This document shows positions 1-5,162 of a stretch of DNA of 5,162 nt, in pieces. The DNA is from Pseudomonadota bacterium (GTDB lineage Bacteria; Pseudomonadota; Gammaproteobacteria; Burkholderiales; SHXO01). The notes under the pieces are model-generated. The model saw nothing but the letters and a program-made list of their open reading frames with translations, was not told the DNA's origin and did not search any database. The first letter of the stretch is position 1. Every line of letters begins with the position of its first letter. The translations under genes were made by a program, and so were the position numbers. Location of the stretch: the NCBI GenBank assembly GCA_023430065.1, contig JAEZCG010000066.1, forward strand, positions 1 to 5,162, written 5' to 3'.

Positions 1-2
1 AG

Positions 3-347
3 TACTTCAGGACCGACAATCACGACCAGCTGGTCTCGCTGTTCTCTCCTGACGCGCTGTTCATCGGGACGATCTCGCCCGAGCTCGTCACCGAGCCGGG
101 AGGGGTGCGCGCCTACTTCGTCAAGGCCTTGTCCGGTGAACGAGGGGAGGTCAGGGCCAGGGTATTCGACATCACTGCCACACAGTTGAGCGACGATGTC
201 GTGCTGGTCACGGCGGCATGGCAGTCCGAGCGGACCTCGGACGGCGTCATGACCACCAACGGCCCGTCGAGAAACACTTCCGTCATGCACAAGCGCGGGG
301 AGCAGTGGTTCATCGTGCAGTTCCACAATTCCTGGAAACCGAAATAG
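3..347 (+). CDS. SnoaL/NTF2-like small protein (SgcJ/EcaC or CaMKII-association-domain type), 5' end missing
   Basis: The reading frame is open from the window edge to a TAG at 345-347, giving the last 114 residues of a protein whose start lies outside. A GTG at 105 is in frame, but conserved family sequence lies before it, so it is internal. The pattern fits the NTF2-like fold of the DUF4440 / SgcJ-EcaC group: an early segment LVSLFSPDALFIGTISPEL, then GVRAYFVKAL, alternating beta-strand segments (ATQLSDDVVLVTAAWQ), and a C-terminal QWFIVQFHNSWKP that matches the family ending, usually W.IvqHHSS.mP. Such proteins are small cone-shaped domains whose function varies (ligand binding, cyclase or isomerase-like, or oligomerisation), so no substrate can be given. 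The gene runs convergently towards the PAS gene and shows no link to the oxidase operon. The fold is fairly secure; the biochemical role is unknown. Confidence 0.8.
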   Translation, partial: YFRTDNHDQLVSLFSPDALFIGTISPELVTEPGGVRAYFVKALSGERGEVRARVFDITATQLSDDVVLVTAAWQSERTSDGVMTTNGPSRNTSVMHKRGEQWFIVQFHNSWKPK

Positions 348-491
348 ACGGGCTTCGCGGCGACGTCCGCTGTGGGCACGTGCTGCGCGATTGCGCGCCA
401 GTGCTCGAGCTTCCAGCAGGTCAAGCCGCACGCCACCCAGCCGGAAGCCGCCATGCGGATCCTGCGAGCGCGCCGGGGGCGGTGATGCGGC
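348..491. other. Convergent intergenic gap
   Basis: This 144-bp GC-rich stretch lies between the stop codons of the NTF2-like gene (plus) and the PAS gene (minus). Overlapping frames are open here on both strands, but they look like GC-rich shadows: they are Arg/Ala/Pro-rich and have no recognisable motif. A short GC palindrome around 354-368 (GCGG...CCGC) could fold, but it has no T-run and is not a convincing terminator. Nothing else was identified. Confidence 0.5.
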
Positions 492-884
492 TCAGCGCGA
501 GCGCGTGCCGCCAGCCGGGCGGCCGATCGCCAGCGCACCGATGGCCGCGCCGGCCTCGTCGATCAGCACGGTGAAGCTCAGATCCACGTAAAGCCGGCTG
601 CCGTCCTTGTGCATCGATCGGGTGGTGGCCACGCGCCCTTCGCCGCGCGTGCGACCGGCAGCAATCGCCCGATGAAATGCTTCCCAGTGCGCTGCACGCA
701 GGTGCTCGGGAATGATCAGGTCGAGATTGAGGCCGATTGCCTCCGCCGCGACATGGCCGAACATCGTTTCGGCGCCCTGATTCCAGACGCGGATCACGCC
801 GCCAGGATCGGCGAAAATGATCGCCTCGGGAGCCTGCTGCACGATCGCGCAGCAGAGCAGCAGGTCAGGTGGATCCGGCTGCAT
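492..884 (-). CDS. Stand-alone PAS-domain (S-box) protein, possible haem or redox sensor
   Basis: The 130-residue product is essentially one PAS domain. Residues 13-27 give the opening strand (IVQQAPEAIIFADPG). Then come VIRVWNQGAETMFG (30-43), the AIG turn (49-51), IIPEHLRAAHWEAFHRA (57-73), and the closing HKDGSRLYVDLSFTVL (92-107). No kinase, GGDEF, HTH or methyl-accepting output domain follows, so it would act by protein-protein interaction or as a lone ligand sensor. His66 in RAAHW and Arg72 align without gaps to the FixL haem-pocket His200 and Arg206 (Bradyrhizobium numbering); this is suggestive only, because many PAS domains share a similar R..H motif. ATG at 884 is the first start in this frame: an in-frame TGA sits at 903-905. 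It has no good Shine-Dalgarno, while a better one serves the out-of-frame ATG at 906. The gene lies 180 bp beyond the oxidase operon on the same strand. The PAS assignment is strong; haem binding is a guess. Confidence 0.85.
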   Translation of the reverse strand: MQPDPPDLLLCCAIVQQAPEAIIFADPGGVIRVWNQGAETMFGHVAAEAIGLNLDLIIPEHLRAAHWEAFHRAIAAGRTRGEGRVATTRSMHKDGSRLYVDLSFTVLIDEAGAAIGALAIGRPAGGTRSR

Positions 885-906
885 GCTTGTTCTGCGTGTC
901 GGTCAT
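865..906 (-). other. 13-codon overlapping ORF at the PAS gene start: leader peptide or frameshifted true N-terminus
   Basis: ATG at 906-904 is preceded by AGGA (plus-strand 914-917) at 7-nt spacing, the best ribosome site near the PAS gene. It encodes MTDTQNKHAAGST and stops at TGA 867-865, overlapping the first six codons of the PAS frame in a different phase. Removing one T from the ACCTGAC at that stop would join it smoothly into the PAS frame (…GSTDLLLCC…). That looks like a natural N-terminus, from memory of related proteins. Either the gene carries a one-base frameshift (real or a sequence error) or this is a short translated leader. Confidence 0.5.
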
Positions 907-1029
907 GCCGGTTTCCTGGAGACACCGATTTGCGCCTGCGTAACGCGAGACCAGATCCGGGCTGCAACATGCGCGCCCCGCCTTCGAGGTTTTGACCCTG
1001 GCCGCCACGTCATGATAGCGGCGAGAGGA

Positions 1030-1086
1030 CCCGACCCAGGGAGGCAAAAGGCAAGACCTGACCCCTAATCGGGTTGCTGGGCCGGG
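1030..1086. repeat. Imperfect inverted repeat around the operon end
   Basis: CCCGACCCAG at 1030-1039 and CTGGGCCGGG at 1077-1086 pair at 9 of 10 positions, separated by 37 nt. The right arm lies inside the 3' end of the small membrane-protein gene, and its stop codon (1067-1065) lies in the loop. It could act as a 3'-end mRNA structure for the oxidase operon or be part of a short repeated element. There is no T-run, so it is not a standard intrinsic terminator. In such GC-rich DNA a pair of this length could arise by chance. Confidence 0.35.
1041..1067. repeat. Dispersed-repeat-like motif (GGCAAAAGGCAAGACCTGACCCC type)
   Basis: The plus strand reads GAGGCAAAAGGCAAGACC and continues TGACCCCTA. 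A near-identical string (GCAAAATGCAAGACCTGACCCC) is remembered as recurring in many beta- and gammaproteobacterial genomes, often beside REP-type transposase genes. That is recall, not a search. Read on the minus strand, its TAGGGGTCAGG end supplies the stop codon of the small gene at 1065-1262, so its arrival may have reset that protein's C-terminus. No transposase is nearby. The rest of the gap (885-1040) contains only the short ORF at the PAS start and nothing else recognisable. Confidence 0.4.
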
Positions 1087-1262
1087 ACGCCGAACACTCG
1101 ATGACCGGCAGGGATGCCGACGTCGTGATGATCCGCGCTCGCGACAATCAGCCAGATGCAGCCCGCAAGCGATATTGCGAAGACGGCGATGCCGAGCCAG
1201 ACGACCGGCTGCGAATACCAGGATCCGCGGTGCCGCGGATCAACGCGCGGATGTGTTTTCAC
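1065..1262 (-). CDS. Small single-pass membrane protein at the end of the cbb3 operon
   Basis: A GTG at 1262-1260 begins a 65-residue protein ending at TAG 1067-1065. It starts 23 bp inside the end of ccoP, so its translation is probably coupled to ccoP termination; no clear Shine-Dalgarno precedes it. The layout is a basic N-terminus (residues 2-12, several Arg and His), WYSQP (15-19), one hydrophobic helix (about 19-42, VVWLGIAVFAISLAGCIWLIV), and a short polar tail containing PAGHRVFGVP. The WY.QP-plus-helix start resembles the N-terminus of FixH/CcoH assembly proteins, but the large periplasmic domain of FixH is absent. The size resembles CcoS, but the CcoS sequence pattern is not convincing. 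I believe similar small proteins follow ccoP in other bacteria. An accessory or assembly subunit of the oxidase is the natural inference. The in-frame ATG further upstream (1355) would sit deep in ccoP and is unlikely. Confidence 0.68.
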   Translation of the reverse strand: MKTHPRVDPRHRGSWYSQPVVWLGIAVFAISLAGCIWLIVASADHHDVGIPAGHRVFGVPAQQPD

Positions 1263-2151
1263 GACCGGACAGATGATGAACGTAGCCGGCCAGCAGATGG
1301 ATCTCGCCGTCGGACAAGCGCGGGCCCAACGCGGGCATATGGCCCTGGCGGCCATCGCGAATCGATGTTTCGATCGCCGCCTGGGTACCGCCGTACAGCC
1401 AAATCGCGTCGGTCAGGTTGGGCGCACCCAGTTGCGGGATGCCCTTGCCTTCCGGGCCATGACACGCGGTGCAGATCGCGCTGAAGAGCGGCTCGCCGGC
1501 CGCCGCGGACCCCGTGTCGTGCGGTTGCCCGGACAAGCTCAGTACGTACTGGACGAGGCTTTTCACGCTCGGCTCCCCGAGCGACGTCCACGGCGGCATC
1601 ACGCCGGAGCGCCCGTCACGGATCGACGCCGTGATGTCCTGCGCGCTACCGCCATAGAGCCAGTCGGCATCGGTCAGGTTGGGTGCCCCGAGGTTCGGAT
1701 TGCCCAGGCCCGCGCGGCCGTGGCAGCCCGCGCAGTTGTCCACGAATAGGCGCTCGCCCAGGCGCCGTGCCTGTGCATCACCGGCGAGCGCTTCGACGTC
1801 CATCGCGACAATGCGATGCAGTACCGGTTCGAGCTTGGCGGCATTCGCGGCGGTGGTGGCGGCGAGTTCCTTTTCGGACGTCCAGTCGAGCCTCCCCGGG
1901 TGATTGCCGAAACCCGGATAGAGGACGAGATAACCGACCGCGATGACGTACATCGCGAACGAGCCCACGATCCACCAGCCCGGCAGCCGATGCATGCCCT
2001 CGCGCAGCGCGCCGTCCGCCCAGACGTGACCCGTGGTGCCATCGGGCAGCGTCGGTATCCTGGCACGCGGTGCCCAGACGAAGAGGCAGAACGTCACGCC
2101 GAGGTTGAAGACGACCAGCCCGATGACCCACCACGACCAGCCGCTGCTCAT
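1240..2151 (-). CDS. ccoP: Cytochrome c oxidase cbb3-type subunit III, dihaem cytochrome c
   Basis: This 303-residue subunit receives electrons from donor cytochromes c and passes them towards CcoO and CcoN. Two membrane helices lie at about 8-27 and 59-79. The second, LPGWWIVGSFAMYVIAVGY followed by LVLYPGFG, is the FixP N-terminal signature. Two periplasmic cytochrome c domains follow. Domain 1 has CAGCH at 140-144 with Met185 (GVMPPW) as likely axial ligand; domain 2 has CTACH at 227-231 with Met272 (HMPALG). The domains are clearly duplicated: both carry GAPNLTDA.WLYGG and SIRDGR, and a 14-bp identical DNA repeat encodes PNLTDA in each (1409-1422 and 1670-1683). The start overlaps the ccoQ stop as ATGA and has a strong ribosome site. 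Length and motif order are normal for CcoP with an extra N-terminal helix. Assignment is secure. Confidence 0.97.
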   Translation of the reverse strand: MSSGWSWWVIGLVVFNLGVTFCLFVWAPRARIPTLPDGTTGHVWADGALREGMHRLPGWWIVGSFAMYVIAVGYLVLYPGFGNHPGRLDWTSEKELAATTAANAAKLEPVLHRIVAMDVEALAGDAQARRLGERLFVDNCAGCHGRAGLGNPNLGAPNLTDADWLYGGSAQDITASIRDGRSGVMPPWTSLGEPSVKSLVQYVLSLSGQPHDTGSAAAGEPLFSAICTACHGPEGKGIPQLGAPNLTDAIWLYGGTQAAIETSIRDGRQGHMPALGPRLSDGEIHLLAGYVHHLSGRENTSAR

Positions 2152-2348
2152 CGACCCTTCTCCTCCTCGTCGCCGGTCGATGGAATCGATCCGTCCTGCG
2201 GTGCGATGCCGTCCTCCATCGGCATGCGGGCCAGCCATCCGAACGTCCGCTCGTGATACGGCAGCCACGCCCAGACCCAGATGCCGATGAACGCCGCCAT
2301 CATCAGCACGATCAGCACACCGACGGCGTGACCCCAGAGCGGATTCAT
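2148..2348 (-). CDS. ccoQ: Cytochrome c oxidase cbb3-type subunit IV
   Basis: This 66-residue protein has one membrane helix (about 8-30, AVGVLIVLMMAAFIGIWVWAW), then a short cytoplasmic segment YHERTFGWLARMPMED and a charged tail. The helix-then-(F..LA..P..D) layout is that of CcoQ/FixQ, the small non-catalytic subunit that stabilises the cbb3 complex, notably the CcoP association. It lies between ccoO and ccoP, the standard place for ccoQ, and overlaps both by ATGA (start at 2348-2346 with the ccoO TGA; stop at 2150-2148 with the ccoP ATG). Longer upstream in-frame starts would run back through ccoO and are rejected. Sequence conservation in CcoQ is low, so the call rests on size, topology and position. 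Confidence 0.9.
   Translation of the reverse strand: MNPLWGHAVGVLIVLMMAAFIGIWVWAWLPYHERTFGWLARMPMEDGIAPQDGSIPSTGDEEEKGR
2155..2168 (-). promoter_or_regulatory. Strong purine-rich ribosome binding site for ccoP
   Basis: The minus strand reads GAGGAGGAGAAGGG just before the ccoP ATG at 2151. It lies within the last codons of ccoQ, where it encodes the acidic-basic tail DEEEKG. It is much stronger than the sites before ccoO and ccoQ, and it fixes the ccoP start at the ATGA overlap. Confidence 0.75.
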
Positions 2349-3010
2349 GGAGAGCGCTCTGCAATCGTCGGCGCAGCGGCGGCAGCCGTGCGTGCGGGCT
2401 GCGGCGCCCTGGCGATGCCCAGACCCTGCAGGTAGGCGACCAGCGCGTCGAGCTCGCTTCTGCCCTCGACCGCCTCGGCAGCACCTGCGATATCGGCATC
2501 CGTATACGGATCGCCCAGGATGCGCAGCGTGCGCATGCGCGCCGCGATGTCGATGCCGTCGATTCGCGCCGTGGCCAGCCACGGATACCCAGGCATGTTC
2601 GACTCCGGCACGAGGGCACGCGGATCCATCAGGTGCATGCGTTGCCACGTGTCGGAATACTTGCCCCCCACGCGCGCCAGATCCGGTCCGGTGCGTTTCG
2701 AGCCCCACTGGAACGGCCGGTCATAGACGGATTCCTCGGCGACCGAGAAGGGACCATAGCGTTGCGTCTCGTAGCGCAGCGCGCGGATCATTTGCGAATG
2801 GCACAGATAGCAGCCCTCGCGGACGTAGATGTCACGGCCGGCCAGCCGCAACGCATCGTAGGGCTTGCCGGTCGCGTTCAGCTTGACGCGGTTTGCCTCC
2901 ACGAACGTCGGCAGGATCTCCGCCAGTCCACCCAGGGATACCATGACGGCCGTCAGAATGCCCAACGTCCACGCGTGCTTCTCGATGAATTCGAAGTGCC
3001 GGTAGGCCAT
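2345..3010 (-). CDS. ccoO: Cytochrome c oxidase cbb3-type subunit II, monohaem cytochrome c
   Basis: This 221-residue subunit passes electrons from CcoP to the CcoN haem b. It begins with the typical FEFIEKHAWTLGILT into a single membrane anchor (about 12-34), followed by a periplasmic cytochrome c domain. The haem site is CYLCH at 67-71 in the family context EGCYLCHSQMIR. The probable axial ligand is Met139 in PESNMPGYPW. WGSKRTGPDLARVGGKYSD (102-120) is the conserved middle block. The C-terminal 20 residues are Ala/Pro-rich and poorly conserved. The ATG at 3010 lies 8 nt after the ccoN stop, with GAGA as a weak ribosome site overlapping that stop. A longer in-frame extension upstream is only a shadow inside ccoN. 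Its own stop overlaps the ccoQ start. Assignment is secure. Confidence 0.97.
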   Translation of the reverse strand: MAYRHFEFIEKHAWTLGILTAVMVSLGGLAEILPTFVEANRVKLNATGKPYDALRLAGRDIYVREGCYLCHSQMIRALRYETQRYGPFSVAEESVYDRPFQWGSKRTGPDLARVGGKYSDTWQRMHLMDPRALVPESNMPGYPWLATARIDGIDIAARMRTLRILGDPYTDADIAGAAEAVEGRSELDALVAYLQGLGIARAPQPARTAAAAAPTIAERSP

Positions 3011-3018
3011 GGCGTTTC

Positions 3019-4485
3019 TCAACCGGCGGCCGGAAGCGGCGCCGGGGCTTGCTGCGATGCGGGTTGCGGTATGGGCACCGGCACCGGACGGATGATCTTT
3101 CTGCGCGCGTCCGCGGCCGTGTACCAGAGGTTCCACGCCATCACCCACATGCCGAGCCAGATCAGCACGCCACCCAGCCAGCGCACCAGGTACAGCGGCT
3201 TGATTGCGAGCAGGCTGTCGATGAATGCGTACGTCAGGGAACCATCCGGCTGCGTCGCGCGCCACATCAAGCCCTCTGTCACGCCAGCGATCCACATCGC
3301 GATCACGTACAGCAGCGTGCCCGCCGTATGGAGCCAGAAATGCAGGTCCATCGCCCTGACTGAGTGCATCGAGGAGCGGCCGAGCGCACGTGGCGCCATG
3401 GCATACAGAGAACCGATGGTGATCATGGCAACCCAGCCAAGCGAGCCGGAGTGCACGTGCGCGATCGTCCAGTCCGTGTAGTGCGACAGCGCGTTGACGG
3501 TCTTGATCGCCATCAACGAGCCTTCAGTCGTGGATGCGGCATAGAACACCAGCGCGAGCACCATGAACTTCGCTGCCGGATCCGACCGCAGCCGATGCCA
3601 CGAACCATTGAACGTCAGCAGGCCGTTTGCCGCCGAACCCCAGCTGGGCATCAGCAGCACCAGAGAAAATGCCATGCCGACCGACTGCACCCAGTCGGGC
3701 AGCGCGGTGTACATCAGATGGTGCGACCCTGCCCACATGTAGATGGAGATCAGTGCCCAGAAGTTGACGATCGAGAAGCGGTAGCTCCAGAGCGGCTGCT
3801 GGGCCTGACGCGGCACGAAGTAGTACATCATCCCCAGGAACCCAGCGGTCAGGAAGAATGCCACCGCGTTGTGGCCGTACCACCATTGGACCATCGCGTC
3901 GGCCACACCGGCATAGATCGGATAGGACTTCGTGAGCGATACCGGCAGCGCAAGGTTGTTGACGACGTGCAGCAGGCCGACTGCGATGATGAACGCACCG
4001 TAGTACCAGTTGGCGACGTAGATGTGATGGATGCGCCGGCGCGCCAGCGTGGCGAAGAACACCGCACCGAAGCAGACCCATACGATCGCAATGAGGATGT
4101 CGATGAACCACTCGGGTTCAGCGTATTCCTTGCTCTGCGTGATGCCGAACGGCATCGTCGCCATGGCCAGCACGCAGGCCAGCTGCCAGCCCCAGAATGT
4201 GAACGCGGCCAGCCTGCCCCACGCCAGCCGCACATGCCCCGTGCGCTGCACGACGTAATAGCACGTGCCCATCAGGGCCGACCCGCCGAATGCGAAGATG
4301 ACGCCGAACGTGTGGTCCGGGCGGAGCCGGCTGAATGTCAGCCACGGGATGTCGAGATTGAGGCCCGGCCAGGCGAGCTGAGCTGCCACGTACATGCCCA
4401 GCAGCATGCCGACGATGCCCCACACCGTCGCCGCCAGGAGGAACAAGCGCACGACATGGTCATTGTAGTGTTCGGTGTCGGCCAT
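3019..4485 (-). CDS. ccoN: Cytochrome c oxidase cbb3-type subunit I, catalytic haem-copper subunit
   Basis: This 488-residue integral membrane protein has about 12 helices and reduces O2 to water while pumping protons. The expected ligands are present: His58 (RPDHT) and His345 for low-spin haem b; His343 (HVHSG) for haem b3; His205 (YGHN), His255 and His256 (AGSHH) for CuB. Tyr249 is in the place of the cross-linked active-site Tyr, and Glu321 (TTEGS) in the place of the conserved haem-pocket Glu. All sit two residues earlier than in the Pseudomonas stutzeri numbering as I recall it. The C-terminus (467-488) is a Pro/Ala/Gln-rich tail after the last helix. The ATG at 4485 has GAG 6 nt upstream and is the first gene of the operon. 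Sequence and context leave little doubt. Confidence 0.98.
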   Translation of the reverse strand: MADTEHYNDHVVRLFLLAATVWGIVGMLLGMYVAAQLAWPGLNLDIPWLTFSRLRPDHTFGVIFAFGGSALMGTCYYVVQRTGHVRLAWGRLAAFTFWGWQLACVLAMATMPFGITQSKEYAEPEWFIDILIAIVWVCFGAVFFATLARRRIHHIYVANWYYGAFIIAVGLLHVVNNLALPVSLTKSYPIYAGVADAMVQWWYGHNAVAFFLTAGFLGMMYYFVPRQAQQPLWSYRFSIVNFWALISIYMWAGSHHLMYTALPDWVQSVGMAFSLVLLMPSWGSAANGLLTFNGSWHRLRSDPAAKFMVLALVFYAASTTEGSLMAIKTVNALSHYTDWTIAHVHSGSLGWVAMITIGSLYAMAPRALGRSSMHSVRAMDLHFWLHTAGTLLYVIAMWIAGVTEGLMWRATQPDGSLTYAFIDSLLAIKPLYLVRWLGGVLIWLGMWVMAWNLWYTAADARRKIIRPVPVPIPQPASQQAPAPLPAAG

Positions 4486-4755
4486 CCAGATCTCGTACGA
4501 ATACGCCCCGACGTATTGCGTCGAGCGAGTACCTGGCCGATCTTATCGCCATTGAGAGTTTATTTCGACACCTTTCATTGTGTGGAGATGCGCCATGACC
4601 CTGTGCCGGGAAGGGAACATCACCATCCATTTTCCGGTTGCACCGACCACGCGCGGGTTCGCGTTCTCCGAAGCGGTGGTGATATGACATCGCGTTCGGC
4701 GACCGGCCACTTAGCGCCTGTTTGCCCGTTCATTCACGACCAAAGGAGTTCTCTC
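4486..4755. promoter_or_regulatory. Divergent promoter region between ccoN and the AhpD-like gene
   Basis: This 270-bp non-coding interval must contain the ccoN operon promoter (minus) and probably that of the AhpD-like gene (plus). It includes the most AT-rich patch of the area (about 4541-4585). The best FNR/ANR-like string is CTTAT-CGCC-ATTGA at 4542-4555, which matches TTGAT-N4-ATCAA at only 6 of 10 positions, so low-oxygen control by an FNR-type regulator is expected from biology but not shown here. No clear -35/-10 pair could be assigned on either strand. An open frame on the minus strand (4460-4690) looks like a chance shadow. Confidence 0.5.
4743..4748 (+). promoter_or_regulatory. Ribosome binding site of the AhpD-like gene
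   Basis: AAGGAG lies 7 nt before the ATG at 4756. It is a near-perfect Shine-Dalgarno at ideal spacing and fixes the start. Confidence 0.85.
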
Positions 4756-5162
4756 ATGCAGCAGCGTCTGGACTACAAGCGTGCGTCGCCGGAAGCGTAC
4801 GAGGCCATGCGTCATACCCAGAATCAGGTCAACGGCAGCGGCTTGGAAGCATCACTGCTGGAACTGGTCAAGGCGCATGCTTCCCAGATCAACGGCTGCG
4901 CCTGGTGCCTGGACATGCACACCAAGGATGCACGTGCACTGGGTGAGACCGAACAGCGGCTGCACCTGCTCCCGGTGTGGCGCGAGGCGCCCTGCTACAG
5001 CGCGCGTGAGCGCGCCGCACTGGCGTGGACCGATGCGATCACCCGGATCGCCGCCACACACGACGTGTCGGATGCAGTCTATGAGGAAGCGCGTCGCCAC
5101 TTCGATGAGAAGGCGCTGGTCGACCTGACGCTGGCCATCATCGCGATCAACGGCTGGAACCG
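4756..5162 (+). CDS. AhpD-like carboxymuconolactone decarboxylase family protein, 3' end missing
   Basis: The frame is open to the window edge, giving 135 complete codons; by family length only about 10-20 residues should be missing. The core is the AhpD alkylhydroperoxidase domain: INGCAWCLDMHTKDAR holds the redox pair Cys48 and Cys51, with His55 four residues on and Glu36 twelve residues before Cys48. That is the Glu-Cys-Cys-His spacing of the Mycobacterium AhpD proton relay. GETEQRLHLLPVWRE and ERAALAWTDAIT follow, then the conserved LVDLTLAIIAINGWN. Members reduce peroxides with a thiol donor; most of this small subgroup have no tested substrate, so peroxidase activity is inferred. A strong Shine-Dalgarno supports the start. 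It is divergent from ccoN, which may reflect shared redox control or simple adjacency. Confidence 0.93.
   Translation, partial: MQQRLDYKRASPEAYEAMRHTQNQVNGSGLEASLLELVKAHASQINGCAWCLDMHTKDARALGETEQRLHLLPVWREAPCYSARERAALAWTDAITRIAATHDVSDAVYEEARRHFDEKALVDLTLAIIAINGWN

Noticed and set aside
113..538. Long minus-strand frame across the NTF2-like gene and the convergent gap
   Set aside because: It opposes a frame with clear family motifs, is rich in Arg/Ala/Trp/Cys without recognisable pattern, and is typical of antisense shadows in GC-rich DNA.
865..1047. Minus-strand frame of 60 codons starting MPPWVG
   Set aside because: The upstream part shows no family pattern and crosses the repeat-like element region. 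Only its last 13 codons, from ATG 906, have a ribosome site and are discussed separately.
1409..1683. Two identical 14-bp direct repeats, 261 bp apart
   Set aside because: They encode the same PNLTDA motif in the two cytochrome c domains of CcoP, so domain duplication explains them; they are not a mobile or regulatory repeat.
2633..3481. Plus-strand frame of 282 codons across ccoO and ccoN
   Set aside because: It is antisense to two secure oxidase genes, with no motif or plausible ribosome site, so it is a shadow.
4542..4555. FNR/ANR-like palindrome CTTAT-CGCC-ATTGA upstream of ccoN
   Set aside because: It has only 6 of 10 consensus matches and lacks the key TTG and CAA ends, so it is not listed as a binding site.
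4552..4580. Possible plus-strand -35 (TTGAGA) with a -10 about 17 bp on
   Set aside because: The -10 candidate (TCATTG) is a poor match and lies far from the AhpD-like start, so it is not supported.
4460..4690. Minus-strand frame of 76 codons upstream of and overlapping the ccoN start
   Set aside because: It is highly charged, shows no recognisable motif and overlaps the ccoN start out of frame. It is probably chance.

Overview
The window is GC-rich, gene-dense proteobacterial DNA. The protein sequences look most like Burkholderiales (Betaproteobacteria) or a Xanthomonadales-type gammaproteobacterium; this is judged from remembered family resemblance, not from a search.

The centre (about 1065-4485, minus strand) is a compact cbb3-type cytochrome c oxidase operon transcribed right to left: ccoN, ccoO, ccoQ, ccoP and a fifth small membrane-protein gene. 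ccoN and ccoO are 8 nt apart. ccoO/ccoQ and ccoQ/ccoP overlap by ATGA. The fifth gene starts at a GTG inside the end of ccoP. The products form a terminal oxidase that takes electrons from soluble or membrane c-type cytochromes through CcoP and CcoO haems c to the haem b / haem b3-CuB centre of CcoN, reducing O2 at low oxygen tension and pumping protons. All expected haem and copper ligands are visible. No assembly genes (ccoG, ccoH, ccoI, ccoS) are present inside the window, unless the fifth small gene is a remnant or analogue of one.

Downstream of the operon on the same strand (492-884) is a stand-alone PAS-domain protein with no output domain. It carries a His and an Arg at positions that line up with the haem pocket of FixL. 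Its 5' end looks frameshifted, or is preceded by a tiny overlapping ORF. Between the operon and this gene lies a short sequence (about 1041-1067) that resembles a motif scattered in many proteobacterial genomes, inside an imperfect inverted repeat.

The left edge (3-347, plus strand) holds the 3' end of an NTF2/SnoaL-like small protein, convergent with the PAS gene. The right edge (4756-5162, plus strand) holds the 5' part of an AhpD-like (carboxymuconolactone decarboxylase family) peroxidase, divergent from ccoN across a 270-bp intergenic region that should carry both promoters.

No tRNA, rRNA, CRISPR array or intact mobile element was seen. Most of the window is an ordinary respiratory locus. 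The points worth a second look are the small fifth gene, the PAS protein and its disturbed start, and the repeat-like element between them.
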